A stretch of DNA of 64,000 bases from Euptelea pleiosperma (GCA_035048495.1 JASUTR010000060.1:186001-250000), one strand, 5' to 3'. Positions 20,150 to 32,150 are shown, counted from the first letter of the stretch. The notes: generated by a model not told the origin, from the sequence alone. Program-made: numbers and translations.

Positions 20150-20384
20150 ATTGTGTCTGGCTGAAGACGTAAAACTTAGCGCTTTCGGAAAGGCAATTCC
20201 GGTATTCCTAGAGTACATGAGTCTCATGCATTTGTTATTACTTTTATATCTTTGGAAATGCAGGTACATTCATTCTTCCGATCATCAGGTATCACACTGT
20301 CGAGTTTCTGCCGACTTGGTAACATCCTCCCTGAACCTTTGCATCATCATCACTGATTTTTCATCATTTTATGTCCCGGTCATG

Positions 20385-20402
20385 AGCACCGAGGACGGTG
20401 CT
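20385..20402 (+). other. Conserved stem-loop AGCACCG-AGGA-CGGTGCT (internal 2)
   Basis: This is identical to the hairpin in internal 1 and is again followed by TTTTGGTTGGGGGTGGG. It may mark an auxiliary polypurine tract. Confidence 0.65.
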
Positions 20403-20468
20403 ATATTTTGGTTGGGGGTGGGTATTTACCAAAACTCATGTATTCCTTTTGATAAATATAGATATAGA

Positions 20469-20471
<3 letters not shown>

Positions 20472-20506
<35 letters not shown>
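20472..20506 (+). repeat. Poly(A) run in internal 2
   Basis: About 35 A after a TATAGATATAGATATA stretch, at the same relative place as the run in internal 1. Confidence 0.9.
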
Positions 20507-20508
<2 letters not shown>

Positions 20509-22012
20509 AAAAGTTGTTTTTGGGGTGATTTCCGATGTTCTCCAAAAGTTTTCTAGAATTTCAAAAATGTGTCAAATACCCTGACTTTGATTAGCTGAAA
20601 ACCTCCGTTAAGTCAGTATTGAGGATGTCAATTTTTGTTAGCGTTGAGTCAAGTCAAGCGTGACTACAGCAGGTTTGAAAACTCTGAAAAACTCAGATTT
20701 GGCACAATTGTACACTATCAACATCAGAGTTATCCTAAGTTTTGAAACTCTAGAGATCCTGTGAGAATAATTGTGGAGACCTAACCCAGTGAGCTTTCGA
20801 GCCTTTAATCATTTCAGAGAGTTATACAATAATCCTGAGTCAATGGATGACTCACTATTCTTCATGCCCGCAATATTCGTTGAGAGATCTCATTATCTTT
20901 TGCTTCGATCATGGAACTCAGAACGACATCAACATTGGATTACTACGACAGAACCTTCTTTGTATCCAGTCAAGACAGTATACATGATAGTGCAAACCCT
21001 AGAAAATGATTTAGGCCATTTTTTTCTGAACCATTCAGCCTTTTTACTCACCTGAATTATACTTCACTAGAAACCCCTTGAACCCTTCTATAAAAAGCCT
21101 TTTCTTTGTAAGCCCATTAACCAAAAACCCAGTTCAGCTACGAAGTGTTACTAGCTACCCTACTTTTGAGAAGGATAAAAAAATCACTGATGTGGGTGTA
21201 CCGTGAAAAGAAAAGTAAAGAAGAAAAATCAAAAGGAAAAGAAAGTGGTTCAAGCTGAAAACAAAATATGGAAAGAAAGTATGAAAAAGTGCTGAAAAGA
21301 AATTGAGCAGTCTCAGAAATATCAAGAACAAGAGAAAAATATGAAAAAAGGAAAAAGAACCAGATAATGGTGTTACGCCGCAGGAAAAATTCAAGAAAAT
21401 GGCAATATCCTCTCAAGATCTTTGAAATCCTGTATCCCTTTATTTTTCTACACCGGACCTAAGCCTCATTATAACCCAGGAAAGTCCTATTTGATTCTAG
21501 GATAGTACGATCATAAAATGTGGAGATTGGAGAAAGAGAAGCTATAGAGTTTGATCTGACGTTCCCGAGTGAAGTGGTATTCCAATCATGAGATCTTCTT
21601 CTGTTAAAGATGTCCTTCCTTCAAATAAAACATATGTGAGATCTTTTGTCTCTTTATATTAAATACATCTCCTCACATATAAATTGAGAGAAAAGAAGAA
21701 AACCCTTCTTGTGTGATTCTATTCTGAGTGCTAAACATGTGAGATTTGAGGTCGAGGCAGAAAAACTTATATGTGATCTGGAAATCTTTACTGTCGGATG
21801 ATAAGAATGTTGAGCACACACACACGCAGAGTCTGACTATTCTGGGTCATGATTATCAGTCTGTAGTCTTGCCAAAACTTTCAAAACTCTTTGCTAGCCT
21901 GTAACTGTTTTTGCATCCATTCAATAATTTGATGAACGGTGTTTTCCCGGAGCTAATATAAAAAAGTGTGCAGCATGTGCAGAGCCCTTTTAAGCTCATG
22001 TATTTCGCACTA

Positions 22013-22048
22013 ATTGCCAAGGATTGGCAATATGCTGGTTGGGGGTTG
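22013..22048 (+). other. Polypurine-like tract with preceding hairpin, before LTR3
   Basis: ATTGCCAA-GGA-TTGGCAAT (22013-22031) is followed by GCTGGTTGGGGGTTG ending at 22048, next to the TG of LTR3. It is the same as the tract before LTR2. Confidence 0.65.
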
Positions 22049-24126
22049 TGATATTCGCTCAAAAGTGCTTATTTTAAGCAATTATCCTGTAGCGTTATTG
22101 CATTCTCCCACGTTAAAATACTCTATTTATCTACTTTTCTACGTAAGAGTCTCTTCTATTGCGTAGAACACACTTTTCTGGACGAAATGGTATATTTGCA
22201 TGCATTAAACACATTTTCGGAAGTCTAGATATTAAGCCGTTCTGATAAAGTCTCATTACGCGCTTCTTCTGTCGCAGGAAACCCCGATGGGACGGTTCTC
22301 GAGACTTGTGGGCCCCAATCGATCATGAGAGCCCATTATCAAAGCTTAAAGAGCCCACATGCTATGACTAGAAGATATGGGCCAAATATGGGCTGAATCA
22401 GAGGACCAAAAAGCCGGCCCAAATAACGAAGAGAGCAGGAGAGCCAATGACCAAGAGACGGACCAAAGCGTTTAAAGCCACATGAGTCAGCAAAGAATGA
22501 TAGTCGACTCTACTGGAGAAGCGTGAGGATGGTCACAGTGAAGACCAGGGTTCCAGACCCTCCGCCAGTGCTTTTTTCCATTTTTTTTTTGATACTTTTT
22601 CTCTCATCTCTCCTTATTCTCTCTCTCTCTTCATCTCTCGGTCCTCGAATCTACTGACCTAACCCCAGAACTCCTGCCCATCGGCTCTATCTCATCTCCC
22701 TTAGCTTTCTGCTCTTCCTCAACGGCCAGCTACTACCACCGCCTCCACCACGCTTGAGTTGCAGGTCCGCCTGCAACCTCCGCCTGCAACCTCCGCCTGC
22801 AACCTCCACCTGCTGCTTCGTCCTCATCCTTGCTGCCCTCTTCCCCGTTTCAACCCCTTGCAGGTTCGGGCATGCTCCTCCCCATGATCTTCACGGTGCC
22901 TTTGCACCTGGTTCATCCTCTCCAAGAGAATGGCCAGCAATCGACCGTCTTCTTCTTTCCTTCTCCAGCACCGTCTCTGCTCCTCCCCACCTTCTTCCAT
23001 TACCGGAGTTGCAGGACCTGCAACTCCAGCCGATCTGCCATCCCACTTTCTTGCTGCCCAAGTGGCAGATCTGGAACTCCACAAGCTTCGGGCTCATCAC
23101 CTCCACCTTCTTCTTTCAAACGTTGCTGGCCCGTGTTCCTCACGGACCTGCAACTGATCTTCATGGTTTTGCACCCCTGGCCAAATCACCACCGGATTCC
23201 ACCTTCTCCTCAGTAGATCTCATGCAACAAACCAGCACACTAACGTTCTTCTCTCTTGCCAAGAAGAACCGCTTGAAACACAGATCTGGAAGCAATTCCG
23301 GTCATCTTCTCCGGGCAGTACTTTCACGTCCTTCAACCTAAGCAGGCCGTGAAGTTTCTTCTTCAACGGTTCTTCCTACTACACCTCACGCCTACTTCTT
23401 GGCAGTGAGATCCCACCGTTTACAACGCTCCACGGATCTACTGTGGGAGATCCATCTCCACCTTTCCAACCAGCACCTGCAACTACAAGGAGATGTTCTC
23501 TTCTTTGCTGCCAGCCACGATCTCCTTTGACTTGCACTCGGACAACACCTTGGCGATCTCCTTCCATCACCCACTGTGCATGCTACCCTTAGAGTCGGTG
23601 CTCCATGGCCAGCACATCTCCTTGTGCATGTTTGACTGAACTCCTCCCAAGCACTCTTTGGGCCGTGTTCATCTTTCCGGGCTCCTCAACTGTGCATACA
23701 TGCACAACCAGCAGCCAGTCACGTACACACCCTCTACTCTTGGCCGTGTCCTTAGTGTGTTGCTGCCCAACTCATCATCATTGGCCAACAAGTGGACCAC
23801 CTTCATTGGTCAACCATCATACATCATGAATGGCCGATCACCATCATTGGCAATCTCCTCCATCACGTTGCCGATATAATCTCCGGTAAGTCTCAAGAGG
23901 TACTTTCTCTCTCTTACTTCCCCAGGCTGATCGCCTTTTTGCACCACTGACTCCGTTCGGTGAATGCAAGAGGGTGAGTTTTTCTCTCACCTCTACCTTG
24001 TCGGCCGGTAAACGACCGAGGTGTGAAAATTCTCTCTCTACCTTCTTCCTCTCTCTCTAAAATTTTTCTTTACATGCTTTCTAGAATAGATTTACCGCTT
24101 TATTTATTTCTGTCATTTATTTCATG
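22049..24126 (+). mobile_element. LTR3: truncated, promoter-less LTR
   Basis: It matches LTR1 from its first base to 12192, minus LTR1 10089-10777. The internal deletion (junction at about 22708-22711) is flanked by TCTG on both sides in LTR1 and removes the 20-bp repeats, U3 inverted repeats, A-tract, palindrome, TATA box and first leader hairpin. The right end stops at TTCATG, about 300 bp short, and passes straight into satellite GGAACAAG with the two bases TG shared. There is therefore no LTR end and no target duplication. With those gaps allowed for, the lengths agree exactly (2078 bp), so there are no other indels. Confidence 0.92.
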
Positions 24127-27100
24127 GAACAAGATTTATCACTGTCGAAACAAGTTAGCTCCATCCATGCGTCAACTTCTCAAATTGGACTCAGTTTGTA
24201 TGTTACATTCCGAAGCCTATAACTTGTGACTTTTTCGCAACCGAACCTCGTAATTAGACTCCAATTCTTCCATTACTATTGTTTCAACACATTGGAATTG
24301 TTGGAACAAGATTCGGGACAGTCAAAACAAGTTAGCTCCATCCGTGCGTGAACGTCTCAAATTGGACTCAGTTTGTGTGTTACATTCCGAAGCCTATAAC
24401 TTGTGAATTTTTCGCAACCGGACCTCGTAATTGGACTCAAACTCTTCCATTACTATTGTTGCAACACATTTGAAGTGTTGAAACAAGATTCGTGATAGTC
24501 AAAACAAGTTAGCTCCATCCGTGCGTCAACGTCTCAAATTGGACTCAGTTTGTGTGTTACATTCCGAAGCCTATAACTTGTGACTTTTTCGCAATCGGAC
24601 CTCGTAATTGAACTCAAACTCTTCCACTATTATTGTTTCAACACATTTGAAGTATTGGAACAAGATTCGGGATATGCGAAACAAGTTAGCTCCATCCGTT
24701 CGTCAACGTCTCAAATTGGATTCAGTTTGTGTGTTACATTCCGAAGCCTATAACTTGTGACTTTTTCGCAACCGGACCTCGTAATTGGACTCAAACTCTT
24801 CCATTACAATTGTTGCAACACATTTGAAGTGTTGAAACAAGATTCGTGAGAGTCAAAACAAGTTAGCTCCATCCGTGCGTCAACGTCTCAAATTGGACTC
24901 AGTTTGTGTGTTACATTCCGAAGCCTATAACTTGTGACTTTTTCGGAACCGGACCTCGTAATTGGACTCAAACTCTTCCATTATTATTGTTTCAACACAT
25001 TTGAAGTATTGGAACAAGTTTCGGGATAGGCGAAACAAGTTAGCTCCATCCGTGCGTCAACGTCTCAAATTGGACTCAGTTTGTGTGTTACATTCCGAAG
25101 CCTATAACTTGTGACTTTTTCGCAACCGAACCTTGTAATTAGACTCGAATTCTTCCATTACTATTGTTTCAACACATTTGAAGTGTTGGAACAAGATTCG
25201 GGACAGTCGAAACAAGTTTGCTCCATCCGTGCGTGAACGTCTCAAATTAGACTCAGTTTGTGTGTTACATTCCGAAGCCTATAACTTGTGGCTTTTTCGC
25301 AACCGGACCTCGTAATTAGACTCGAATTCTTCCATTACAATTGTTTCAACACAATTGAAGTGTTGGAACAAGATTTATCACTGTCGAAACAAGTTAGCTC
25401 CATCCGTGCGTCAACGTCTCAAATTGGACTCAGTTTGTATGTTACATTCCGAAGCCTATAACTTGTGACTTTTTCGGAACCGAACCTTGTAATTAGACTC
25501 CAATTCTTCCATTACTATTGTTCCAACACATTAGAATTGTTGGAACAAGATTCGGGACAGTCAAAACAAGTTAGCTCCATCCGTGCGTGAACGTCTCAAA
25601 TTGGACTCAGTTTGTGTGTTACATTCCGAAGCCTATAACTTGTGACTTTTTCGCAACCGGACCTCGTAATTGGACTCAAACTCTTCCATTACTATCGTTG
25701 CAACACATTTGAAGTGTTGAAACAAGATTCGTGACAGTCAAAACAAGTTAGCTCCATCCGTGCGTCAACGTCTAAAATTGGACTCAGTTTGTGTGTTACA
25801 TTCCGAAGCTTATAACTTGTGACTTTTTCACAACCGGACCTCGTAATTAGACTCGAATTCTTCCATTACAATTGTTTCAACACAATTGAAGTGTTGGAAC
25901 AAGATTTATCACTGTCGAAACAAGTTAGCTCCATCCGTGTGTCAACTTCTGAAATTGGACTCAGTTTGTATGTTACATTCCGAAGCCTATAACTTGTGAC
26001 TTTTTCGCAACCGAACCTCGTAATTAGACTCCAATTCTTCCATTACTATTGTTTCAACACATTGGAATTGTTGGAACAAGATTCGGGACAGTCAAAACAA
26101 GTTAGCTCCATCCGTGCGTGAACGTCTCAAATTGGACTCAGTTTGTGTGTTACATTCCGAAGCCTATAACTTGTGAATTTTTCGCAACCGGACCTCGTAA
26201 TTGGACTCAAACTCTTCCATTACTATTGTTGCAACACATTTGAAGTGTTGAAACAAGATTCGTGATAGTCAAAACAAGTTAGCTCCATCCGTGCGTCAAC
26301 GTCTCAAATTGGACTCAGTTTGTGTGTTACATTCCGAAGCCTATAACTTGTGACTTTTTCGCAATCGGACCTCGTAATTGAACTCAAACTCTTCCATTAT
26401 TATTGTTTCAACACATTTGAAGTATTGGAACAAGATTCGGGATGTGCGAAACAAGTTAGCTCCATCCGTGTGTCAACGTCTCAAATTGGATTCAGTTTGT
26501 GTGTTACATTCCGAAGCCTATAACTTGTGACTTTTTCGCAACCGGACCTCGTAATTGGACTCAAACTCTTCCATTACAATTGTTGCAACACATTTGAAGT
26601 GTTGAAACAAGATTCGTGAGAGTCAAAACAAGTTAGCTCCATCCGTGCGTCAACGTCTCAAATTGGACTCAGTTTGTGTGTTACATTCCGAAGCCTATAA
26701 CTTGTGACTTTTTCGGAACCGGACCTCGTAATTGGACTCAAACTCTTCCATTATTATTGTTTCAACACATTTGAAGTATTGGAACAAGTTTCGGGATAGG
26801 CAAAACAAGTTAGCTCCATCCGTGCGTCAACGTCTCAAATTGGACTCAGTTTGTGTGTTACATTCCGAAACCTATAACTTGTGACTTTTTCGCAACCGAA
26901 CCTTGTAATTAGACTCGAATTCTTCCATTACTATTGTTTCAACACATTTGAAGTGTTGGAACAAGATTCGGGACAGTCGAAACAAGTTTGCTCCATCCGT
27001 GCGTGAACGTCTCAAATTAGACTCAGTTTGTGTGTTACATTCCGAAGCCTATAACTTGTGGCTTTTTCGCAACCGGACCTCGTAATTAGACTCGAATTCT

Positions 27101-29204
27101 TCCATTACAATTGTTTCAACACAATTGAAGTGTTGGAACAAGATTTATCACTGTCGAAACAAGTTAGCTCCATCCGTGCGTCAACGTCTCAAATTGGACT
27201 CAGTTTGTATGTTACATTCCGAAGCCTATAACTTGTGACTTTTTCGGAACCGAACCTCGTAATTAGACTCCAATTCTTCCATTACTATTGTTTCAACACA
27301 TTGGAATTGTTGGAACAAGATTCGGGACAGTCAAAACAAGTTAGCTCCATCCGTGCGTGAACGTCTCAAATTGGACTCAGTTTGTGTGTTACATTCCGAA
27401 GCCTATAACTTGTGACTTTTTCGCAACCGGACCTCGTAATTGGACTCAAACTCTTCCATTACTATCGTTGCAACACATTTGAAGTGTTGAAACAAGATTC
27501 GTGACAGTCAAAACAAGTTAGCTCCATCCGTGCGTCAACGTCTAAAATTGGACTCAGTTTGTGTGTTACATTCCGAAGCTTATAACTTGTGACTTTTTCA
27601 CAACCGGACCTCGTAATTAGACTCGAATTCTTCCATTACAATTGTTTCAACACAATTAAAGTGTTGGAACAAGATTTATCACTGTCGAAACAAGTTAGCT
27701 CCATCCGTTCGTCAACTTCTCAAATTGGACTCAGTTTGTATGTTACATTCCGAAGCCTACAACTTGTGACTTTTTCGCAACCGAACCTCGTAATTAGACT
27801 CGAATTCTTCCATTACTATTGTTTCAACACATTTGAAGTGTTGGAACAAGATTCGGGACAGTCGAAACAAGTTAGCTCCATCCGTTCGTGAACGTCTCAA
27901 ATTGGATTCAGTTTGTGTGTTACATTCCGAAGCCTATAACTTGTGACTTTTTCGCAACCGTACCTCGTAATTAGACTCGAATTCTTCCATTACAATTGTT
28001 TCAAAACATTTGAAGTGTTTGAACAAGATTTATGCCTGTCGAAACAAGTTAGCTCCATCCGTGCGTCAACGTCTCAAATTGGACTCAGTTTGTGTGTTAC
28101 ATTCCGAAGCCTATAACTTGTGAATTTTTCGCAACCGGACCTCGTAATTGGACTCAAACTCTTCCATTACTATTGTTGCAACACATTTGATGTGTTGAAA
28201 CAAGATTCCTGATAGTCAAAACAAGTTAGCTCCATCCGTGCGTCAACGTCTCAAATTGGACTCAGTTTGTGTGTTACATTCCGAAGCCTATAACTTGTGA
28301 TTTTTTCGCAATCGGACCTCGTAATTGAACTCAAACTCTTCCATTATTATTGTTTCAACACATTTGAAGTATTGGAACAAGATTCGGGATAGGCGAAACA
28401 AGGTAGCTCCATCCTTGCGTCAACGTCTCAAATTGGATTCAGTTTGTGTGTTACATTCCGAAGCCTATAACTTGTGACTTTTTCGCAACCGGACCTCGTA
28501 ATTGGACTCAAACTCTTCCATTACTATTGTTGCAACACATTTGAAGTGTTGAAACAAGATTCGTGACAGTCAAAACAAGTTAGCTCCATCCGTGCGTCAA
28601 CGTCTCAAATTGGACTCAGTTTGTGTGTTACATTCCGTAGCCTATAACTTGTGACTTTTTCAGAACCGGACCTCGTAATTGGACTCAAACTCTTCCATTA
28701 TTATTGTTTCAACACATTTGAAGTATTGGAACAAGTTTCGGGATAGGCGAAACAAGTTAGCTCCATCCGTGCGTCAACGTCTCAAATTGGACTCAGTTTG
28801 TGTGTTACATTCCGAAGCCTATAACTTGTGACTTTTTCGCAACCGAACCTTGTAATTAGACTCGAATTCTTCCATTACAATTGTTTCAAAACATTTGAAG
28901 TGTTTGAACAAGATTTATGCCTGTCGAAACAAGTTAGCTCCATCCGTGCGTGAACGTCTCAAATTGGACTCAGTTTGTGTGTTACATTCCGAAGCCTATA
29001 ACTTGTGAATTTTTCGCAACCGGACCTCGTAATTGGACTCAAACTCTTCCATTACTATTGTTGCAACACATTTGAGGTGTTGAAACAAGATTCGTGATAG
29101 TCAAAACAAGTTAGCTCCATCCGTGCGTCAACGTCTCAAATTGGACTCAGTTTGTGTGTTACATTCCGAAGCCTATAACTTGTGATTTTTTCGCAATCGG
29201 ACCT
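24126..29204 (+). repeat. 177-bp satellite, middle array (about 29 monomers)
   Basis: Same family and orientation as the left array. A rare reading GGGATATGCG at 24671 has a relative, GGGATGTGCG, 1770 bp later (26441). The CAACTTCT variant near 24170 recurs near 25944. Both indicate a local 10-monomer unit. The array resumes at the phase point GGAACAAG, 19 bp earlier in the monomer than where the left array stopped, and in a different monomer type. I see no genes. Confidence 0.98.
29200..29204. repeat. Target site duplication GACCT, left copy
   Basis: GACCT in the satellite, immediately before the solo LTR and repeated at 32146-32150. Removing the LTR and one copy restores an uninterrupted monomer (GGACCT then CGTAATTG). 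Confidence 0.95.
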
Positions 29205-29283
29205 TGGTAGTAGGATTTTTCCGCGTCGTTGGTTACGGAAACCCTAACTTCAACACATTTTTAATTTATCCGAGACATTTAAC

Positions 29284-29759
29284 CTGTAAAATGAGCAGTT
29301 TTGCATAGTGGCTCGTGTCGGATGTCGATCCGCACTCGGGATTAGTCGGATTAGCGCAAATAAGAACATAAAATGATAGATTTTTCCATAGAAATTGATG
29401 AGAATGATGGTGGGGGTGAGAGTGGTGAATCCGGGATTTAAAATATTCTTTTTTTATGAGAGATTCCTGGTGAAATTGAAATTTTCCAAATGCACAAAAT
29501 ATTCAAGATGAAACATAGACTAATCGAAAACTAAAATTTATTCAAATAAATTTATTCTATTACAATATTATCCAATCAAATGAAAATGCTCAAATAGGGA
29601 TTAATCTAGGAAAGCAGTAAAACCTAAAAAGAGAGAGAAGAGAGAGAAAATGAAGTAGAGAGAGAAAGTTAGAGAGAGATCTCTAGAGAGAGAAGAAAGA
29701 GATCTAGAGAGAAATATGTAAAGAGAGAAACCTATCTAGAGAGAGAATAGAGGATTCAC
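29284..29759 (-). other. Predicted intron inside the solo LTR (476 bp)
   Basis: On the - strand, AAAG|GTGAAT (GT at 29759-29758) is followed by CT-rich sequence and ends TTTTACAG|GTT with AG at 29285-29284. The CGGAT-CGAC-ATCCG hairpin lies about 35 bp before the acceptor. The donor is weaker than in LTR1, but the size and the acceptor region agree. Confidence 0.42.
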
Positions 29760-30537
29760 CTTTGATTTACTTGGATCGCCCCGAAGAGTTCGGCCATGTT
29801 GGCATTGAAGTTTGACCATGAATGGCCAAAGTGGTGAAGAAGATGCCCATGAAGAAGTTGCTGGTTTGGCCAATAATGGAGGAAGGAGATGCCGTCCAAG
29901 AGAAGAGTATGGTGAACTGTGGATGGCTCAGCGAGGCAGGGGGTAGACCATCTACAACAAGTTGTAGACGGTGGTGTTGGCTGAAGGAGGCGGAGCAAAC
30001 CGCCCTAAGGAGAGCACCTCCGACTTCCTCTTCCTCCTCCTTTTCTTCTCCTCTTCTTTTTCTATATATTTTTTTTTTTTGTTAAGAGAAAGTGGATGGA
30101 CGGTGGATAGGAAAGGGGAGAGTTGCAGAGACGGATGCGTGGTGGCCGTTGGAAGAACAGCCACCGTGGAGATCTGGAGAAGGTGGTGGAACAGTGGCTA
30201 TGGGTGGAGAAGATGGTGACGCTTGAGCGTGGATGCACACGTGGTGGAGAGAACCGTTGGTGTGCAACGGCTTGGCAGCAAGTTTTTCTTGCTGGTTCGA
30301 CCAGTAAACCAGCAAGAAGGATGGTTAGAAAGGAGAGAAGGAGGTAGAGAGAGGGTTTGATGGCTGTGGTGGAGGCGCTGGTTGCGCCAGCGTCAATGGA
30401 GGTCGCTTGAGCGTGGATGAAGTGCTGGGCAGTAGAGGAGGAGCAGGGGCGTTCGGTGGTTGTAAACGGAGGTGGCAGCGCAGGGGATGGGGCAGCAGGC
30501 GGTGCTGTTTTCTGGCTGTAAGCAGCAGCAGCTAGCG

Positions 30538-30825
30538 GCCGGAGTTGCAGGCCTGCAACTCCGGCAATGGAGTTCGTGGAGGAGAGAGCAACAGTCGAGG
30601 AGGGGGGTTGCAGGTCGTTGATGGGGGCGGCAACCGAAGTTGCAGCGATGTGGGAACCTCAGTTGGGTTCTGGTGGTAGAGGAGGTGGAGCGGCGAGCAA
30701 GGAGGGGCGGTCCAGCAGGTGGAGAACGCAGCTGGCGGGCGGAGTTGCAGGTCTGCAACTCCGGCGAGAAGAAGACAAAGACGATAGAAGAAGAAGGAGA
30801 AGGAAAAGAAGAAGAAGAAGAAGAA

Positions 30826-30869
<44 letters not shown>

Positions 30870-30936
30870 GGAAGAAGAAGAGGAAGAAGAGGAGGAAGAA
30901 GAAGGACGGCCGGAGTTGCAAACCTGCAACTCCGGC
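30538..30936 (-). other. Leader hairpins with the GGAGTTGCAG core in the solo LTR
   Basis: A perfect 28-bp palindrome (arms GCCGGAGTTGCAGG and CCTGCAACTCCGGC) lies at 30538-30565. Another stem is at 30740-30763 (11 bp, loop GT) and a 12-bp stem with loop AACC is at 30909-30936. These are the longest versions of the motif in the window. Confidence 0.8.
30786..30905 (-). repeat. GAA/TTC-rich microsatellite tract in the solo LTR
   Basis: About 120 bp is almost wholly GAA with GAG interruptions on the + strand. The longest pure run is (GAA)13 at 30808-30846. In element orientation it is a TTC tract in the leader, as in LTR2. Purine/pyrimidine asymmetry of this length can form triplex DNA. Confidence 0.9.
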
Positions 30937-32145
30937 GAAGTATAGGTGAAGAAGACGAAGAAGAAGAGAGAAGAAGAAGAAGAAGAAAGAAAGGAAAACG
31001 TGGGAGAAGATTCGGGGAAGGTTTTGGGGAAGGAGAGGAGGAGAGGGGAGAGGGATTAGGGTTCGAACGAACCCCTATCCTTCTCCTTTTAAAGCTTCCC
31101 TATTTCCTTTAATGGAAATAGGGGATTTTTTGAATAAAAAAAAATAAGAAAAATAATTTTTAAATATATTTTTTTTTTTTTAAGTAAAAACCTACTTTTC
31201 TATGGGGAATCTCTCCAATTAGTGGACCCCCCATTTAATTAAAATTATTTTTGAAATTTGCGGGGTCCACTAACTGGTCGGATAGCGGGTCGATGATGAT
31301 GGGCCCGGCTACTGGCCCACATGGACTGATGATGTCCATCGTCTCACAAGATGATGTGACAGGCATTCTGAAGGCGATCGGATGGATGGTGACTTGATTG
31401 GGACTCAGATTGGTGGATCGGCGGATCTAGAGAGATCCAACGGTCCGATTGAAGATCCAACGGTCCGATGGAAGATCCAACGGTCAGAAAGCTAAGGGAG
31501 ATGAGATAGAGCTGATGGGCAAGAGTTCTGGGGTTAGGTCAGTAGATTCGAGGACCGATAGATGAAGAGAGAGAGAGAATAAGGAGAGATGAGAGAAAAA
31601 GTATCAAAAAAAATGGAAAAAAGCACTGGCGGAGGGTCTGGAACCCTGGTCTTCACTGTGACCATCCTCACGCTTCTCCAGTAGAGTCGACCATCATTCT
31701 TTGCTGACTCATGTGGCTTTAAACGCTTTGGTCCGTCTCTTGGTCATTGGCTCTCCTACTCTCTTCGTTCTTTGGGCCGACTTTTTGGTCCTCTTAGTTG
31801 GCCCATATTTGGCCCATATCTTCTAGTCATATCATGTGGGCTCTTTAAGCTTTGATAATGGGCTTTCATGATCGATTTGGGCCCACAAGTCTCGAGAATC
31901 GTCCCATCGGGGTTTCCTGCGACAGAAGAGGCACGTAATGAGACTTTATCAGAACGGCTTAATATCTAGACTTCCGAAAATGTGTTTAATGCATGCAAAT
32001 ATACCATTTCGTCCAGAAAAGTGTGTTCTACGCAACAGAAGAGACTCTTACGTAGAAAAGTAGGTAAATAGAGTATTTTACGTAGGAGAATGCAATAACG
32101 CTAAAAGGATAATTGCTTAAAATAAGCACTTTTGAGCGAATATCA

Positions 32146-32150
32146 GACCT
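32146..32150. repeat. Target site duplication GACCT, right copy
   Basis: Partner of the copy at 29200-29204; it adjoins the solo LTR and continues as satellite. Confidence 0.95.

Larger units (their letters stand above)
17903..22048 (+). mobile_element. Internal 2: complete 4.1-kb non-coding internal region
   Basis: This lies between the second primer binding site and the polypurine-like tract before LTR3. All six frames are closed. The longest open stretches (for example 20055-20528, ending in a poly(A)-encoded Lys run, and 19257-19484 on the - strand) have no recognisable gag, protease, RT, RNase H or integrase motif. In order it holds a hairpin (18137-18161), a degenerate repeat field (18205-18540), a stem-loop domain (18596-18820), unassigned sequence (18821-19700), a second hairpin field (19705-20149), and the part shared with internal 1. 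Long LTRs with a conserved-size non-coding interior fit a LARD-like non-autonomous element that would depend on proteins from an Athila/Tat relative. Confidence 0.85.
29205..32145 (-). mobile_element. Solo LTR (2.94 kb) of the same family, reverse orientation
   Basis: On the - strand it starts TGATATTCGCTC (32145 downward) and ends CTACTACCA (29205), so TG...CA is intact and flanked by GACCT on both sides. No internal sequence is attached, which is the product expected from recombination between the two LTRs of one element. U3 matches LTR2 and LTR1 well. It keeps the 20-bp triplet, the 12-bp inverted repeat, the palindrome (31098-31123) and TTTAAAA (31087-31093). The central leader is again private sequence. 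Its end reads ACCA where LTR1 and LTR2 read TTCA. Long Arg/Glu/Ser open frames across its GAA tract are not genes. Confidence 0.96.

Noticed and set aside
30393..31112. Long Ser-, Arg- or Glu-rich frames in the solo LTR
   Set aside because: They are produced by the GAA/TTC tract, which is open in several frames at once; no recognisable protein motif.
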